From: Candidatus Aadella gelida
Lineage (GTDB): Bacteria > Omnitrophota > Gorgyraeia > Tantalellales > Tantalellaceae
Reading direction: 5' to 3'
DNA: 34,751 nucleotides
NCBI GenBank assembly: GCA_030765205.1
Contig: JAVCDB010000110.1
Coordinates: forward strand, 1 to 34,751
Below, one piece after another: positions 24,996 through 33,426 of this stretch; position 1 is the stretch's first letter; each line of letters begins with the position of its first letter. A program made the position numbers and the translations under genes. Under the pieces are notes generated by a model. The model ran no database searches, was not told the DNA's origin, and saw only the letters and a list, made by a program, of their open reading frames with translations.

Positions 24996-25845
24996 AGGTC
25001 GTACCTATCAACATATTATCTATAAGCCTTGTTTTACCCACAAAAACCGCTACCGCAACTAGTGCTTTCTTTTCAACCTTATTTATAGGTTCGAATTTTT
25101 CTGTATCCAGGATCTCTACATAATCTATCCGAATATCTTTTTGTTCCTCAAGTATCTCTTTTATGGAGCTCTTCAGGTTCTTTGTCTCTTTTTCTCCGGA
25201 AGACGCGAGCTCTTTGGCACTTTTTAGACTTCTGAAAATATTTAATGCTTGAGTTCTTTCCTCTTGAGACAAATATACGTTTCGGGAACTCATTGCCAAG
25301 CCGTCTTCTTCCCTTACTATAGGCATTATCCTGACGTCTACTGAAAGGTCCAGATCTTTCACCATTTGTCTTACGAGAAAAGCTTGCTGCGCGTCTTTTT
25401 GACCGAAATAACTTTTGTCAGGCCTGATAATATTAAAAAGCTTAGCTACTACAGTAGTCACGCCTCTAAAATGCCCGGGACGTCTTGCTCCGCAAAGAAT
25501 CTTTGAAGCCGGCCCCTTATTCTCAACAAAAGTATCAAACCCCTCGGGGTACATCTCTTCCTCTTGAGGAAGAAAAAGGATATCTACATTTTCTTTTTCT
25601 AAAAGCTTCTTGTCCCTTTCTATGTCTCTTGGATATGTACCAAGGTCCTCCCCGGAACCGAATTGCGCGGGATTAACGAAAATGCTGACGACGACTTCGT
25701 CACATTCTTCTCTTGCGGCTCTAACCAGACTCATATGCCCTTCATGAAGATAACCCATTGTAGGGACAAGACCTATAGTCCTTTTTTCTTTTTTAGCTTC
25801 TTGCGAAGCGTCCCGCATCTCTTTGATAGTTTCTATGGTTTTCAT
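24994..25845 (-). CDS. panC: Pantothenate synthetase
   Basis: Joins pantoate and beta-alanine with ATP to make pantothenate, the coenzyme A precursor. The 283 residues are of normal length. The nucleotidyl-transferase HIGH-like motif is [10 protein letters not shown] (28-37), then IFVNPAQFG (55-63), GQKDAQQ (148-154), and the KMSKS-like MSSRN (185-189). The C-terminal lid ends LIGTT. No other pantothenate gene (panB, panD) is nearby. Upstream is a 201-base gap with no recognised gene. The chosen ATG has no clear ribosome binding site but fits the family start ([11 protein letters not shown]). Confidence 0.97.
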   Translation of the reverse strand: MKTIETIKEMRDASQEAKKEKRTIGLVPTMGYLHEGHMSLVRAAREECDEVVVSIFVNPAQFGSGEDLGTYPRDIERDKKLLEKENVDILFLPQEEEMYPEGFDTFVENKGPASKILCGARRPGHFRGVTTVVAKLFNIIRPDKSYFGQKDAQQAFLVRQMVKDLDLSVDVRIMPIVREEDGLAMSSRNVYLSQEERTQALNIFRSLKSAKELASSGEKETKNLKSSIKEILEEQKDIRIDYVEILDTEKFEPINKVEKKALVAVAVFVGKTRLIDNMLIGTT

Positions 25846-26046
25846 ATGATGGTTCGCATTTGCATATGATCTCGTTTGTTTGTGTTCTCGTTTAAGGACG
25901 TCAAACGTTTTGTCTATGTTTCTTGTAAAGCTTTGTTATTATGCCGTTTTGTAAGAAAGTGCCGTTTAGTTGATTGTTCTCCTACTTAAAACGTTTGCAG
26001 CAAAAGTACCTTTTTCTGCATCTGTTGTGTTCTTTTTTACGTGGTG
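25846..26046. other. Gap between folK and panC, no gene seen
   Basis: No coding signal or promoter is recognised. On the minus strand AACGGCA occurs twice about 18 bases apart. The 12-mer AACGGCATAATA (plus strand 25937-25948) recurs exactly in the leader of argG (34689-34700). An 11-codon open frame here is too short to judge. Confidence 0.4.
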
Positions 26047-26535
26047 TTAAGATTCGGTTGTTTTTTCACTTTCGTTTCTTTGCCCCTTGTATAGCTCGCT
26101 AATCGTTTTTCCTATAGCAGGGTGCACAGCTTCCGGGGCTATTTCCGAAAGGCCCCTCAATACAAAACTTCTTTCATGCATTCTAGGATGGGGCACCACA
26201 AGGCCTTCCGTTTCTATAACCTCGTCATCATAAAGAAGGATATCTATATCTATTACTCTGGGAAAGTTCTTTTTCTCGGAAGGAACTCTGCCAATTTCTT
26301 GTTCTATATTTTTCAGTATCCTAAGTAAGTCCTTAGGCGGAATTTCAGTCCTGATCCCGACTGTTCCGTTGATATAATCTTCTTGAGGAGGTCCCCCAAC
26401 AGGCTTTGTGCAATAAAGCTCCGACTTACTATCAAGGCGTATTCCTTCAATTTTCGCTAGTTTTCTTATAGCCCGTTCACAATTTTCTCGTTTGTCACCA
26501 AGATTAGATCCTATACCCAAGTATGCGATAGCCAT
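26047..26535 (-). CDS. folK: 6-hydroxymethyl-7,8-dihydropterin pyrophosphokinase
   Basis: Transfers pyrophosphate from ATP to hydroxymethyl-dihydropterin in folate synthesis. From the ATG at 26533-26535 it has 162 residues, normal for the family. AYLGIGSNLGDKREN (4-18) is the family N-terminus, which fixes this start; the open frame extends 32 codons further upstream into a repeat array and the dapL end and is not used. GGPPQEDYINGTVGI (47-61) binds the pterin. FPRVIDIDILLYDD (91-104) holds the two metal-binding aspartates D96 and D98, and PHPRMHERSFVL follows. No Shine-Dalgarno sequence is visible upstream because the leader consists of heptad repeats (26542-26569). folP and folB are not in the window. 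Confidence 0.95.
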   Translation of the reverse strand: MAIAYLGIGSNLGDKRENCERAIRKLAKIEGIRLDSKSELYCTKPVGGPPQEDYINGTVGIRTEIPPKDLLRILKNIEQEIGRVPSEKKNFPRVIDIDILLYDDEVIETEGLVVPHPRMHERSFVLRGLSEIAPEAVHPAIGKTISELYKGQRNESEKTTES

Positions 26536-26541
26536 ATTTAA

Positions 26542-26569
26542 ATCCGGGTTTCGGGTCCCGGGTCCCGGA
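26542..26569. repeat. Heptad array between dapL and folK
   Basis: Four consecutive 7-base units: ATCCGGG, TTTCGGG, TCCCGGG, TCCCGGA. It fills nearly all of the 37-base gap, from just after the dapL stop to just before the folK start. Confidence 0.85.
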
Positions 26570-26572
26570 TCA

Positions 26573-27742
26573 CTATTTAAAGAATACCTTCTTAATACGT
26601 GCAACTGCTTCCTTAAGCTGCTTGGGTCCAACGGTCATGGCCATACGTATATATCCTTCACCGCTTTTCCCAAACCCGTTACCGGGTGTCACTATTATGT
26701 CGGCTTTTTCTAACATATCTTTTGCAAGCGAGAACGAATCATAGTTCCCAAAAACAGGCGCCCATAAATAGAAAGTAGCTAAAGGCGCTTTGACGTCCCA
26801 TCCCGCTTCTTTGAGGCCTTCCGCCAGAACATTCCGTCTTTCAGTATAAATCTTGTTCATGGTCTCCTTGACCTGGTCGGCATGTTTTAGCGCTTCTATA
26901 GCAGCTATCTGAACAGCAGTAAATATGCCGGAGTCTATATTAGCCTTTACTTTGCCTAATCCGTTAAGCATCTCAGCATTCCCTACAGCCATACCTACTC
27001 TCCAACCCGTCATATTGAAGGTTTTAGAAAGAGAATGGAATTCTATCCCCACTTCTTTAGCTCTATCTATCTCAAGAAAACTCATGGGCCTGTATCCATC
27101 AAAACTCATTTCGGTATATGCCGCATCGGAACATATCATGATATTGTTCTCCCGCGCAAATTTAACGGCCTTTTCATAAAAGGCTTTATCACATACCGCG
27201 CCCGTAGGATTGTTAGGATAATTCAAATGCATTAATTTACATCGCTTTGCGGTATCTTTATCTATAGCATCGAGATCCGGCAGGAAATTATTCTCTTTTA
27301 AAAGCGGCATGAAATGCGCTTTTCCTCCGGCGAATATCGTACCGGAAGTATACGGAGGATATCCCGGATCCGGAATCAACACTTCGTCTCCCGGATTAAT
27401 GAAAGCTAACGGAACATGAGCTATACCTTCTTTTGAACCTAAAAGCGGTAAGACTTCAGTCGCAGGATCAAGATCAATACCGAACCTTTTCTTATACCAC
27501 ACGGCCATTTCTTCTCTAAGCGCGCTAAGGCCCCTGTTCAGCGCATACTGATGAGTAGACGGATCTTGAACAGCTTCTTGAAGTTTTTTGATAATAATGT
27601 CCGGTGTCGGAGTATCAGGATCGCCAACTCCTAGATCTATTATTGGACGCCCCTCGTTTATAGCTTTCTGTTTAGCCTTATCTATTTCTTCAAACAAATA
27701 AGGCGGTAACTGTTTTAATCTTTCCGCATAATCTACTTTCAT
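26573..27742 (-). CDS. dapL: LL-diaminopimelate aminotransferase
   Basis: Converts tetrahydrodipicolinate directly to LL-diaminopimelate with glutamate, bypassing the DapD/DapC/DapE acylation steps. The 389-residue fold-type I PLP enzyme has DLGVGDPDTPTP (36-47), NYPNNPTGA (174-182) and the PLP lysine in SLSKTFNMTGWRVG (237-250, K240). Related aminotransferases look alike, but its position between dapB and the rest of a lysine cluster lacking dapD and dapE supports DapL. AAGGA lies about 12 bases before the ATG. It is separated from dapB by a 267-base gap that contains a MITE-like element and three short arrays. Confidence 0.9.
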   Translation of the reverse strand: MKVDYAERLKQLPPYLFEEIDKAKQKAINEGRPIIDLGVGDPDTPTPDIIIKKLQEAVQDPSTHQYALNRGLSALREEMAVWYKKRFGIDLDPATEVLPLLGSKEGIAHVPLAFINPGDEVLIPDPGYPPYTSGTIFAGGKAHFMPLLKENNFLPDLDAIDKDTAKRCKLMHLNYPNNPTGAVCDKAFYEKAVKFARENNIMICSDAAYTEMSFDGYRPMSFLEIDRAKEVGIEFHSLSKTFNMTGWRVGMAVGNAEMLNGLGKVKANIDSGIFTAVQIAAIEALKHADQVKETMNKIYTERRNVLAEGLKEAGWDVKAPLATFYLWAPVFGNYDSFSLAKDMLEKADIIVTPGNGFGKSGEGYIRMAMTVGPKQLKEAVARIKKVFFK

Positions 27743-27766
27743 CTTTTCTTATCCTTTCATATTTTG

Positions 27767-27790
27767 CATAGCTCATAGAGCATAGCACAT
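27767..27790. repeat. Heptad array upstream of dapL (CATAGCT units)
   Basis: CATAGCT, CATAGAG, CATAGCA and a partial CAT unit, three full 7-base periods. They abut the TTGTCATCCCGA element that begins at 27793. Confidence 0.75.
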
Positions 27791-27792
27791 AT

Positions 27793-27909
27793 TTGTCATC
27801 CCGAGTGACTTCTGCGAAACTTTAGCGAAGCAGAGGAATCGAGGGATCTTTTTTATTTTTACATAGATCCCTCCACTTCCTCATTACATTCGGTCGGTCG
27901 GGATGACAA
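27793..27909. repeat. TTGTCATCCCGA-ended palindromic element, second full copy
   Basis: Ends TTGTCATCCCGA (27793-27804) and TCGGGATGACAA (27898-27909) are the same perfect 12-bp terminal repeats as in the 19778-19883 copy. The inner GAGGGATCT...AGATCCCTCCACTTCC block is shared. The outer spacer differs in length and sequence. Confidence 0.8.
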
Positions 27910-27939
27910 GAGAGTGCAAATTGCATATCAGTCAATCTT

Positions 27940-27963
27940 CCGGTGACCTGGTAATCCGGTAAC
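27940..27963. repeat. Octamer array (CCGGTAAC units)
   Basis: Three consecutive 8-base units: CCGGTGAC, CTGGTAAT, CCGGTAAC. It lies between the MITE-like element and the heptad array at the dapB end. Confidence 0.6.
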
Positions 27964-27975
27964 TGGTGCCTTCTT

Positions 27976-28010
27976 CTACCCTCTACCCTCTGACTTCTAT
28001 CCTCTATACC
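27976..28010. repeat. Heptad array touching the dapB stop codon
   Basis: Five consecutive 7-base units: CTACCCT twice, then CTGACTT, CTATCCT, CTATACC. The last base overlaps the TAG stop codon of dapB (28010-28012), so the array starts exactly at the end of the gene. Confidence 0.85.
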
Positions 28011-28750
28011 TAAAGTCCTAATACGTCGGCCATAGTATAAAGTCCGGGAGCTTTTCCCGCAACAAATTTAGCAGCTTTAATTGCGCCTTTTGCGAAAACA
28101 TCACGGCTTTTCGCGTCATGCCGGATCTCAATATTTTCATATTCACCGTCAAAAACTATACCATGATTACCTATAACTTCACCTTCTCTGAAAGCCTCTA
28201 CGGGAACATCACGTCCTGTAGACTCTTTTATTTTCTGCGCTATCATCTTAGCCGTTCCTGAGGGAGAATCTTTCTTATGAACATGGTGAGTTTCATCCAC
28301 TTTAATATCAAAATCTCTGCCAAGTACAGCTGCCATTTCTTTGACTATTTTGAACACTAAATTTACACCTATGGACATGTTTGGAGAAAAGACTATTGGA
28401 ATCACCTTAGAAGCTTCTTTTATCTCCTCTTCTTCATCTTTACCTAGCCCTGTAGCACATATCACCATAGGAAGGCCTTCTCCTTTGCATACTTTAAGAT
28501 GTTCCATAGTCGGCTCAGGAAGAGTAAAATCTATAAGGCAGTCTGCTTTACCGAAAATGTCAGCAATATCTGAACTTACCTTAACTTCGGGACACTTTTC
28601 TTCACCCAATACGTCTTTCATATTCTTACCTATGTCGGGCGAATCTTTTCTCTCAAGAGCGCTAAACCCTTCGACTTCGGGATCAAGACACACTTGACGA
28701 GCCGTCATCTTTCCCATCTTTCCGCATGCACCTGCTATGCCTATAATCAT
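28010..28750 (-). CDS. dapB: 4-hydroxy-tetrahydrodipicolinate reductase
   Basis: NAD(P)H-dependent step after DapA in diaminopimelate and lysine synthesis. From the ATG at 28748-28750 it has 246 residues. An ATG six bases upstream would leave no space after the AAGGAG site, so the inner one is chosen. The nucleotide-binding GIAGACGKMGK is at 4-14. The active-site DETHHVHKKDSPSGTA lies near 150-165, with the catalytic His pair and the Lys of KKDSPSGT. ATGLGK and FSPNMSIGVN are also typical. Downstream the stop codon touches a heptad array. Upstream lies a large inverted array separating it from dapA. Confidence 0.96.
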   Translation of the reverse strand: MIIGIAGACGKMGKMTARQVCLDPEVEGFSALERKDSPDIGKNMKDVLGEEKCPEVKVSSDIADIFGKADCLIDFTLPEPTMEHLKVCKGEGLPMVICATGLGKDEEEEIKEASKVIPIVFSPNMSIGVNLVFKIVKEMAAVLGRDFDIKVDETHHVHKKDSPSGTAKMIAQKIKESTGRDVPVEAFREGEVIGNHGIVFDGEYENIEIRHDAKSRDVFAKGAIKAAKFVAGKAPGLYTMADVLGL

Positions 28751-28766
28751 GTTCATCTCCTTGTTT

Positions 28767-28877
28767 CGTATAGAGTATAGCGTATAGAGGGTTAACCGAC
28801 CGATGCTCTAACAAAGGTGGATGGGAAAATAGGGTATCGGTCAATATAACGCTATACGCTATACTCTATACTCTATA
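28767..28877. repeat. Long hairpin built from paired heptad arrays between dapA and dapB
   Basis: The left arm has GTATAGA/GTATAGC heptads (28768-28788). The right arm has CGCTATA twice and CTCTATA twice (28850-28877). Inner GACCGAT and ATCGGTC extend the pairing, giving arms of roughly 35 bases around a loop of about 30. The right arm runs into the TAG stop codon of dapA (28873-28875). It may fold in the mRNA and separate or stabilise the two cistrons. Confidence 0.85.
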
Positions 28878-29739
28878 CCAACTTATACTTCTTAAGTACT
28901 TCTCTTAACTTATCGCTTCCGTCAGACGTCATCTCACACATAGGAAGCCGCCATTCTTCTTTGAGTAGACCCATCATTCCCATAGCTGTTTTCACGGGAA
29001 TTGGATTAGTCTCTATAAACATCGCGCTGCACAAACCCGCTATCTCATAGTGGACCTTACGGCTAAGTTCTTCGTCCCCATTCAGATATGCCTGCGTGAG
29101 TTTGTGAACCTTCTCGGGAATAATGTTAGCAACTACGCTTACAACACCTTTGGCGCCTACCGACATAAATGGTAATGTCAAAGAGTCGTCCCCACTCATT
29201 ACCGTGATGTCGCAAAGAGCCAGAATATCGGTTACCTGCTGAACGCTCCCCCCGGCTTCTTTTATGGCGACTATATTCTCTATTTTATTCAGTCTGGCAA
29301 CCGTCTCGGGCGTAAGCGATATTCCCGTACGTGAAGGCACATTGTAAAGCATTATAGGGACGCCTGATTCTTTAGCTATCTTTTCATAATGCCTGTACTG
29401 CCCTTCCGGCGTAGGCTTGTTATAATACGGAGTTATAACGAGCGCGGCGTCACATCCCGACTTTTTGGCGCTTACAGTAAGCTCTACAGCTTCGGCTGTA
29501 TTGTTCGATCCTGTACCCGCTACTACAGGTATCCTTTTATCCGCTGTTTCAACAGCTATTTTTATCAATCTCTTCTGCTCGGACATATTCATAGTAGCGG
29601 CTTCACCCGTACACCCGCAAGGCACTATACCGTCAGTCCCTTTATCTATATGAAATTCTATGATTTCCCTGAACTTTTTTTCGTCAATTTTTCCGTCTTT
29701 GAACGGAGTAACAAGTGCTACATAAGAACCTTTAAACAT
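28873..29739 (-). CDS. dapA: 4-hydroxy-tetrahydrodipicolinate synthase
   Basis: Condenses pyruvate with aspartate semialdehyde, the entry step of the diaminopimelate pathway. From the ATG at 29737-29739 it has 288 residues. A TTG two codons earlier is rejected because the GGGGG site would then be only two bases away. Visible are CGCTGEA (around 41-47), the catalytic Tyr in MLYNVPSRTG (about 132) and the Schiff-base Lys in NIVAIKEAGG (about 160). dapF lies 49 bases upstream and is probably cotranscribed. The stop codon lies inside a heptad array. Confidence 0.97.
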   Translation of the reverse strand: MFKGSYVALVTPFKDGKIDEKKFREIIEFHIDKGTDGIVPCGCTGEAATMNMSEQKRLIKIAVETADKRIPVVAGTGSNNTAEAVELTVSAKKSGCDAALVITPYYNKPTPEGQYRHYEKIAKESGVPIMLYNVPSRTGISLTPETVARLNKIENIVAIKEAGGSVQQVTDILALCDITVMSGDDSLTLPFMSVGAKGVVSVVANIIPEKVHKLTQAYLNGDEELSRKVHYEIAGLCSAMFIETNPIPVKTAMGMMGLLKEEWRLPMCEMTSDGSDKLREVLKKYKLV

Positions 29740-29788
29740 GATCAATTCCCCCTTTTTCTTTATCTCTCTTCTAACGATGTTTTAAAAC

Positions 29789-30607
29789 TTATATTTTCCC
29801 TTCCCATGCTAAAGCGGCTTCACCCTCCAGGTAAACGTCATATATCCTGTTTCCTTTTTTTTCATAATACACTTTGAGAACCTCTCCGCTTTTGGTCAAA
29901 AGGCTCACCGGACTCGTAACCTGATCTAGTAGCCCCAGAGTAACAGCAGTCGCTACTGTTCCGGTTCCGCATGCCAAAGTCTCTTCTTCGACACCTCTTT
30001 CATATGTCCGTATCATCAGTCTCCCGTCTTCTTTTTCCCCCACAAAATTAGCATTTGTACCATCGGGCTCGAACATGGTATGCCTGCGTATCTGCCTGCC
30101 GACATTGTGAACATCATATGTTTCTATATTGTCTACAAGATGCACAACATGCGGCACTCCCGTATTCAGGTAATGTACCTTCATGAGACTTTTTCCTATA
30201 CCCAGATTTATATCAGTCTTTATATCTTTGGGTTCACTCATTTTTAGTTTTACATTGTTACCCTTTACCGATGCCGATATTATTCCGGCTCTCGTTTCTA
30301 TATCAAGTTCTTCCCCAAGTCCGAATTTAGACGCGTAAACCGCACTGCATCTAGCTCCGTTCCCGCACATATCCACTTCAGATCCGTCCGGATTGATAAT
30401 ACGCATCTTGAGATCCGCTTTGTCTGATCTTTCCAAGACAAGTATCCCGTCCGCGCCTATGGATATCCGTCTTGGGCACAGCTCAATGGCCATTTCCGAA
30501 TAATTAATATCTTTAGTGCTAAGCTCTCCGCTTAAATTATCCAGAATAATAAAATCATTACCGCTAGCTACGGCCTTAGTAAAACATAAATTATATTTTC
30601 GGTCCAT
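29789..30607 (-). CDS. dapF: Diaminopimelate epimerase
   Basis: Converts LL- to meso-diaminopimelate, the form used in peptidoglycan and by LysA. The 272 residues are normal. The two catalytic cysteines are C81 in DMCGNGARC and C213 in EETLACGTGTVAT, the thiol pair of the cofactor-independent racemase mechanism. KAVASGNDFII (11-21) is the family N-terminus, with Ala-Ser-Gly replacing the common Gly-Leu-Gly, a mild variation. AGGAG lies five bases before the ATG. It fits directly after DapL in the pathway. Confidence 0.96.
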   Translation of the reverse strand: MDRKYNLCFTKAVASGNDFIILDNLSGELSTKDINYSEMAIELCPRRISIGADGILVLERSDKADLKMRIINPDGSEVDMCGNGARCSAVYASKFGLGEELDIETRAGIISASVKGNNVKLKMSEPKDIKTDINLGIGKSLMKVHYLNTGVPHVVHLVDNIETYDVHNVGRQIRRHTMFEPDGTNANFVGEKEDGRLMIRTYERGVEEETLACGTGTVATAVTLGLLDQVTSPVSLLTKSGEVLKVYYEKKGNRIYDVYLEGEAALAWEGKI

Positions 30608-30622
30608 GATTCTCCTATCACT

Positions 30623-30777
30623 GCTTACTGTTTATTAACTCGACCCTTATTTCCACAACTGTAGCTGGGGTTTAAACCCCAGCTACTGCTTCATTCCCAC
30701 ACCGGTCATTCTCTATCTATAGTCTGTGGTCTATTGTCTACAGTCTTTCTCCGCCATTCACTGCTTACTGTTCACTG
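30623..30777. repeat. Heptad arrays in the lysA-dapF gap
   Basis: Three short arrays: ACTGCTT and ACTGTTT units near 30623-30640; ATAGTCT, GTGGTCT, ATTGTCT and ACAGTCT at 30719-30746; TTCACTG, CTTACTG and TTCACTG at 30757-30777. The last contains the TGA stop codon of lysA (30772-30774). The words match those upstream of recO (6891-6953). A TTTAAA palindrome sits in the middle. Confidence 0.8.
30661..30686. repeat. Perfect 26-bp palindrome centred on TTTAAA
   Basis: The half site GTAGCTGGGGTTT is followed by its exact complement. It shares the GTAGC(C/T)GGGGTTTAAA core with the 36-bp palindrome at 14462-14497. The single difference in the half site is compensated in the other half, so self-complementarity is kept. 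Confidence 0.9.
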
Positions 30778-32025
30778 TTTAAATTCCTTAATTATTTTCT
30801 CTCCTCTTACCAGATCCTTATAAGTCTCTGCTTTCCGTACAACTTTTATTTCTCCGTTAAGAGCCAGAAGCTCCGCCGGACGGGGCCGCGAGTTATAATT
30901 AGATGCCATAGTAAACCCATATGCTCCGGCGCTCATAACCGCCAGATATTCTCCCGTCACAAGTTCGGGTAACTTTCTGTCAAGCGCCAGATAATCACCG
31001 CTTTCGCATATTGGACCCACAACATCATACTTACTTTCTTCTGAGTCTCTTTCATTAACAGGCTTTATCTCGTGATACGCCTCATAAAGACTGGGTCTTA
31101 TGAGGTCGTTCATCCCGGCGTCCACTATCGCAAATTTCTTTCCCGTAGATCCCGTTTTTATGTATATGACTTTGCAGACTAAAATACCGCTATTCCCCAT
31201 AATAAACCGGCCCGGTTCGAGTATCAATTTAAGCCCCTTACCTCTTACCAAAGGCACGATAGCTTCCGCGAAATCTTTTGCGGAAGTAGCTTTTTCTTTA
31301 TTGTACACTATTCCGAACCCGCCCCCGATATTAAGCCACTCTATATCAATGTTCCCTTTATCAATAAACTCTAACACTTTTTTCAGCGCGGTAACGAACG
31401 GCGCTATTTCAGTTATTTGTGATCCTATGTGAACATGTATGCCTTTTAAGAAAACATGCGGATACTTATTAGCATTATCGAAGATATCTTCAGCAGTTTT
31501 CAGGTCTATCCCGAATTTTTTCTCTTTTGTACCGGTAGTTATGTAATCATGCGTGTCCGCCTTAACATCAGGGTTGATACGTAGGGCTACCTTTACCTTT
31601 TTTTTGAGTTTCCCTGCTATCGTGTCTATCATTATAAGTTCCGGTAAAGATTCTACATTGAAGAACAGTATCCCCTTCTGTATCGCATTCTTAACTTCCT
31701 CTTCCGTCTTACCAACACTGGCATACACTATTCTTTCCGGAGGACACCCTGCCTTCAGTGCTTTATAGAGTTCTCCTCCTGAAACTATATCAAGTCCTGC
31801 CCCGGAATCAACAAGCGCTTTGCATATGCTTAAGTTGGAATTTGATTTCATCGAAAAACATATCAAAGGATCCATTTCGCTAAAGGCTTCTTTTATCTTG
31901 CTAAAATGCCACATAACGGTCTTGTAGCTGTACAGATAGAAAGGCGTAGGATATTCCTTAACTATCTCCGCTAAAGACAAATCTTCGCAAAAAAGGACGC
32001 CGTCATTGTATTTAAATTCATGCAT
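30772..32025 (-). CDS. lysA: Diaminopimelate decarboxylase
   Basis: PLP enzyme that decarboxylates meso-diaminopimelate to L-lysine. The 417 residues are a fold-type III alanine-racemase-like barrel plus beta domain. The PLP lysine is in CFSMKSNSN (K60). HVHIGSQI (197-204), NIGGGFGI and EPGRFI bind the cofactor. GPICESGDYLA carries the active-site Cys of the neighbouring subunit. It follows argH by 14 bases with a GGGGAAGG site, so it is cotranscribed with argH. The TGA stop is inside a heptad array. Confidence 0.97.
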   Translation of the reverse strand: MHEFKYNDGVLFCEDLSLAEIVKEYPTPFYLYSYKTVMWHFSKIKEAFSEMDPLICFSMKSNSNLSICKALVDSGAGLDIVSGGELYKALKAGCPPERIVYASVGKTEEEVKNAIQKGILFFNVESLPELIMIDTIAGKLKKKVKVALRINPDVKADTHDYITTGTKEKKFGIDLKTAEDIFDNANKYPHVFLKGIHVHIGSQITEIAPFVTALKKVLEFIDKGNIDIEWLNIGGGFGIVYNKEKATSAKDFAEAIVPLVRGKGLKLILEPGRFIMGNSGILVCKVIYIKTGSTGKKFAIVDAGMNDLIRPSLYEAYHEIKPVNERDSEESKYDVVGPICESGDYLALDRKLPELVTGEYLAVMSAGAYGFTMASNYNSRPRPAELLALNGEIKVVRKAETYKDLVRGEKIIKEFKQ

Positions 32026-32039
32026 GTCTTTTCCTTCCC

Positions 32040-33413
32040 CTATTTGAGTTTTTTCTTCCAGCGCACTATTTCTTTTTTGACAAACTCCGGATTAGTGCTT
32101 CCTAAAGTTTTTTTATTGCCCACGGAAGACTCCCCGTCAAGCAATCCATAAATGTCTTCTCCGAGGTGTTCTGAGTATTCTTTAAGCTCCGAGAGAGACA
32201 TATCAGAAATATTCTTACCGTTATCCGCGCAATGCTTTATTATTTTTCCCACAACCCCATGCGCATCGCTAAAAGGCATTCCCTTACGTACTAGATATTC
32301 CGCAAGATCAGTTGCGTATATAAACTCATCTTCAAGAGCTCGAGACGCAGCATCTTTGTTCAAGTCTACCGTTGACATAACGCCTTTCATTATAGATAGG
32401 CTTCCAAGAATACTCTCCACGGATTCGAATAAAGGTTTTTTATCTTCCTGCAGGTCCCTGTTATACGAATGAGGCAGTCCCTTAAGAAGAACAAATACGG
32501 AATTAAACGCACCCGCTATATGAGATGTCCGTCCCCTTACAAGTTCAAGTACGTCAGGATTCTTTTTCTGAGGCATAAGAGAGCTTCCTGTACAATATTT
32601 TTCTCCTATTTGAAGAAATCCGAATTCCGGAGTTCCGTACAATATCATATCTTCACATATCCGGGATAAATGCAGCGCTATAATACCTATCACAGAAATG
32701 ATCTCAACTATAAAATCCCTGTCACTCACAGAATCAATACTGTTCTCGGATATTTTCGCGAACCCTAATTTATCGGCAACAAACTTACGGTCAAGTTCAA
32801 GAGCCGACCCCGCAATGGCACCCGACCCCATAACCATGATATCCGCACGTTTCGCCGCATCGGAAAGACGCGTCAGATCGCGTTCAGTCATCTCAACATA
32901 TGCCATAACAAGATGCGCAAAGAGTACCGGTTGGGCACGATTGAGATGCGTATACCCCGGCACAATAACGTCTGAGGTCCTTTCTGCCAGAAGTACCATC
33001 TCTTTTTGCAGATTTATGATGCCTTGAGTTATCTTCTCGGCCTTATCTTTAACATATAGCCGCACATCATTAACTACCTGTTCGTTTCGTGACCGTCCCG
33101 TATGCATCTTTTTGGCCGCATCGGGATTCTTTTGGGAAACATAATCCTGCACTAAAGAATGTATGTCTTCATATCCCTCAAAAGAAACGGACCCTTCCTC
33201 TACCTTCTCTAAAAGTTCATCCAAGGCATCTGAAAGATCTTTCTTTTCTGCATTCGTTATGAACCCGCACTTTGAGAGCATTTCTACATGCACCTTACTG
33301 CTCAAACAGTCGTATTTGGCCAACACCTTGTCGGTATCCAAGCTTGAAGTGAATTTCATCACTTCCGGATCGATCTCTTTTCCCGAGAACCGTCCTCCCC
33401 ATAATTTTGCCAT
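32040..33413 (-). CDS. argH: Argininosuccinate lyase
   Basis: Splits argininosuccinate into arginine and fumarate, the last step of arginine synthesis. The 457 residues match the family. Conserved blocks are HTGRSRNEQ (104-112), GYTHLNRAQP (153-162) and the flexible signature loop GSSLMPQKKNPD (276-287), which carries the catalytic Ser in this superfamily. GAGGAG lies seven bases before the ATG. argG is upstream across an 84-base gap filled by a paired heptad array, and lysA follows after 14 bases. Confidence 0.98.
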   Translation of the reverse strand: MAKLWGGRFSGKEIDPEVMKFTSSLDTDKVLAKYDCLSSKVHVEMLSKCGFITNAEKKDLSDALDELLEKVEEGSVSFEGYEDIHSLVQDYVSQKNPDAAKKMHTGRSRNEQVVNDVRLYVKDKAEKITQGIINLQKEMVLLAERTSDVIVPGYTHLNRAQPVLFAHLVMAYVEMTERDLTRLSDAAKRADIMVMGSGAIAGSALELDRKFVADKLGFAKISENSIDSVSDRDFIVEIISVIGIIALHLSRICEDMILYGTPEFGFLQIGEKYCTGSSLMPQKKNPDVLELVRGRTSHIAGAFNSVFVLLKGLPHSYNRDLQEDKKPLFESVESILGSLSIMKGVMSTVDLNKDAASRALEDEFIYATDLAEYLVRKGMPFSDAHGVVGKIIKHCADNGKNISDMSLSELKEYSEHLGEDIYGLLDGESSVGNKKTLGSTNPEFVKKEIVRWKKKLK

Positions 33414-33426
33414 AGTAAACTCCTCA

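Noticed and set aside
26536-26631. Longer folK with 32 extra N-terminal residues
   Set aside because: The extra part is translated repeat array and the antisense-like end of dapL; the family start MAIAYLGIGSNLGDK fixes the shorter form.
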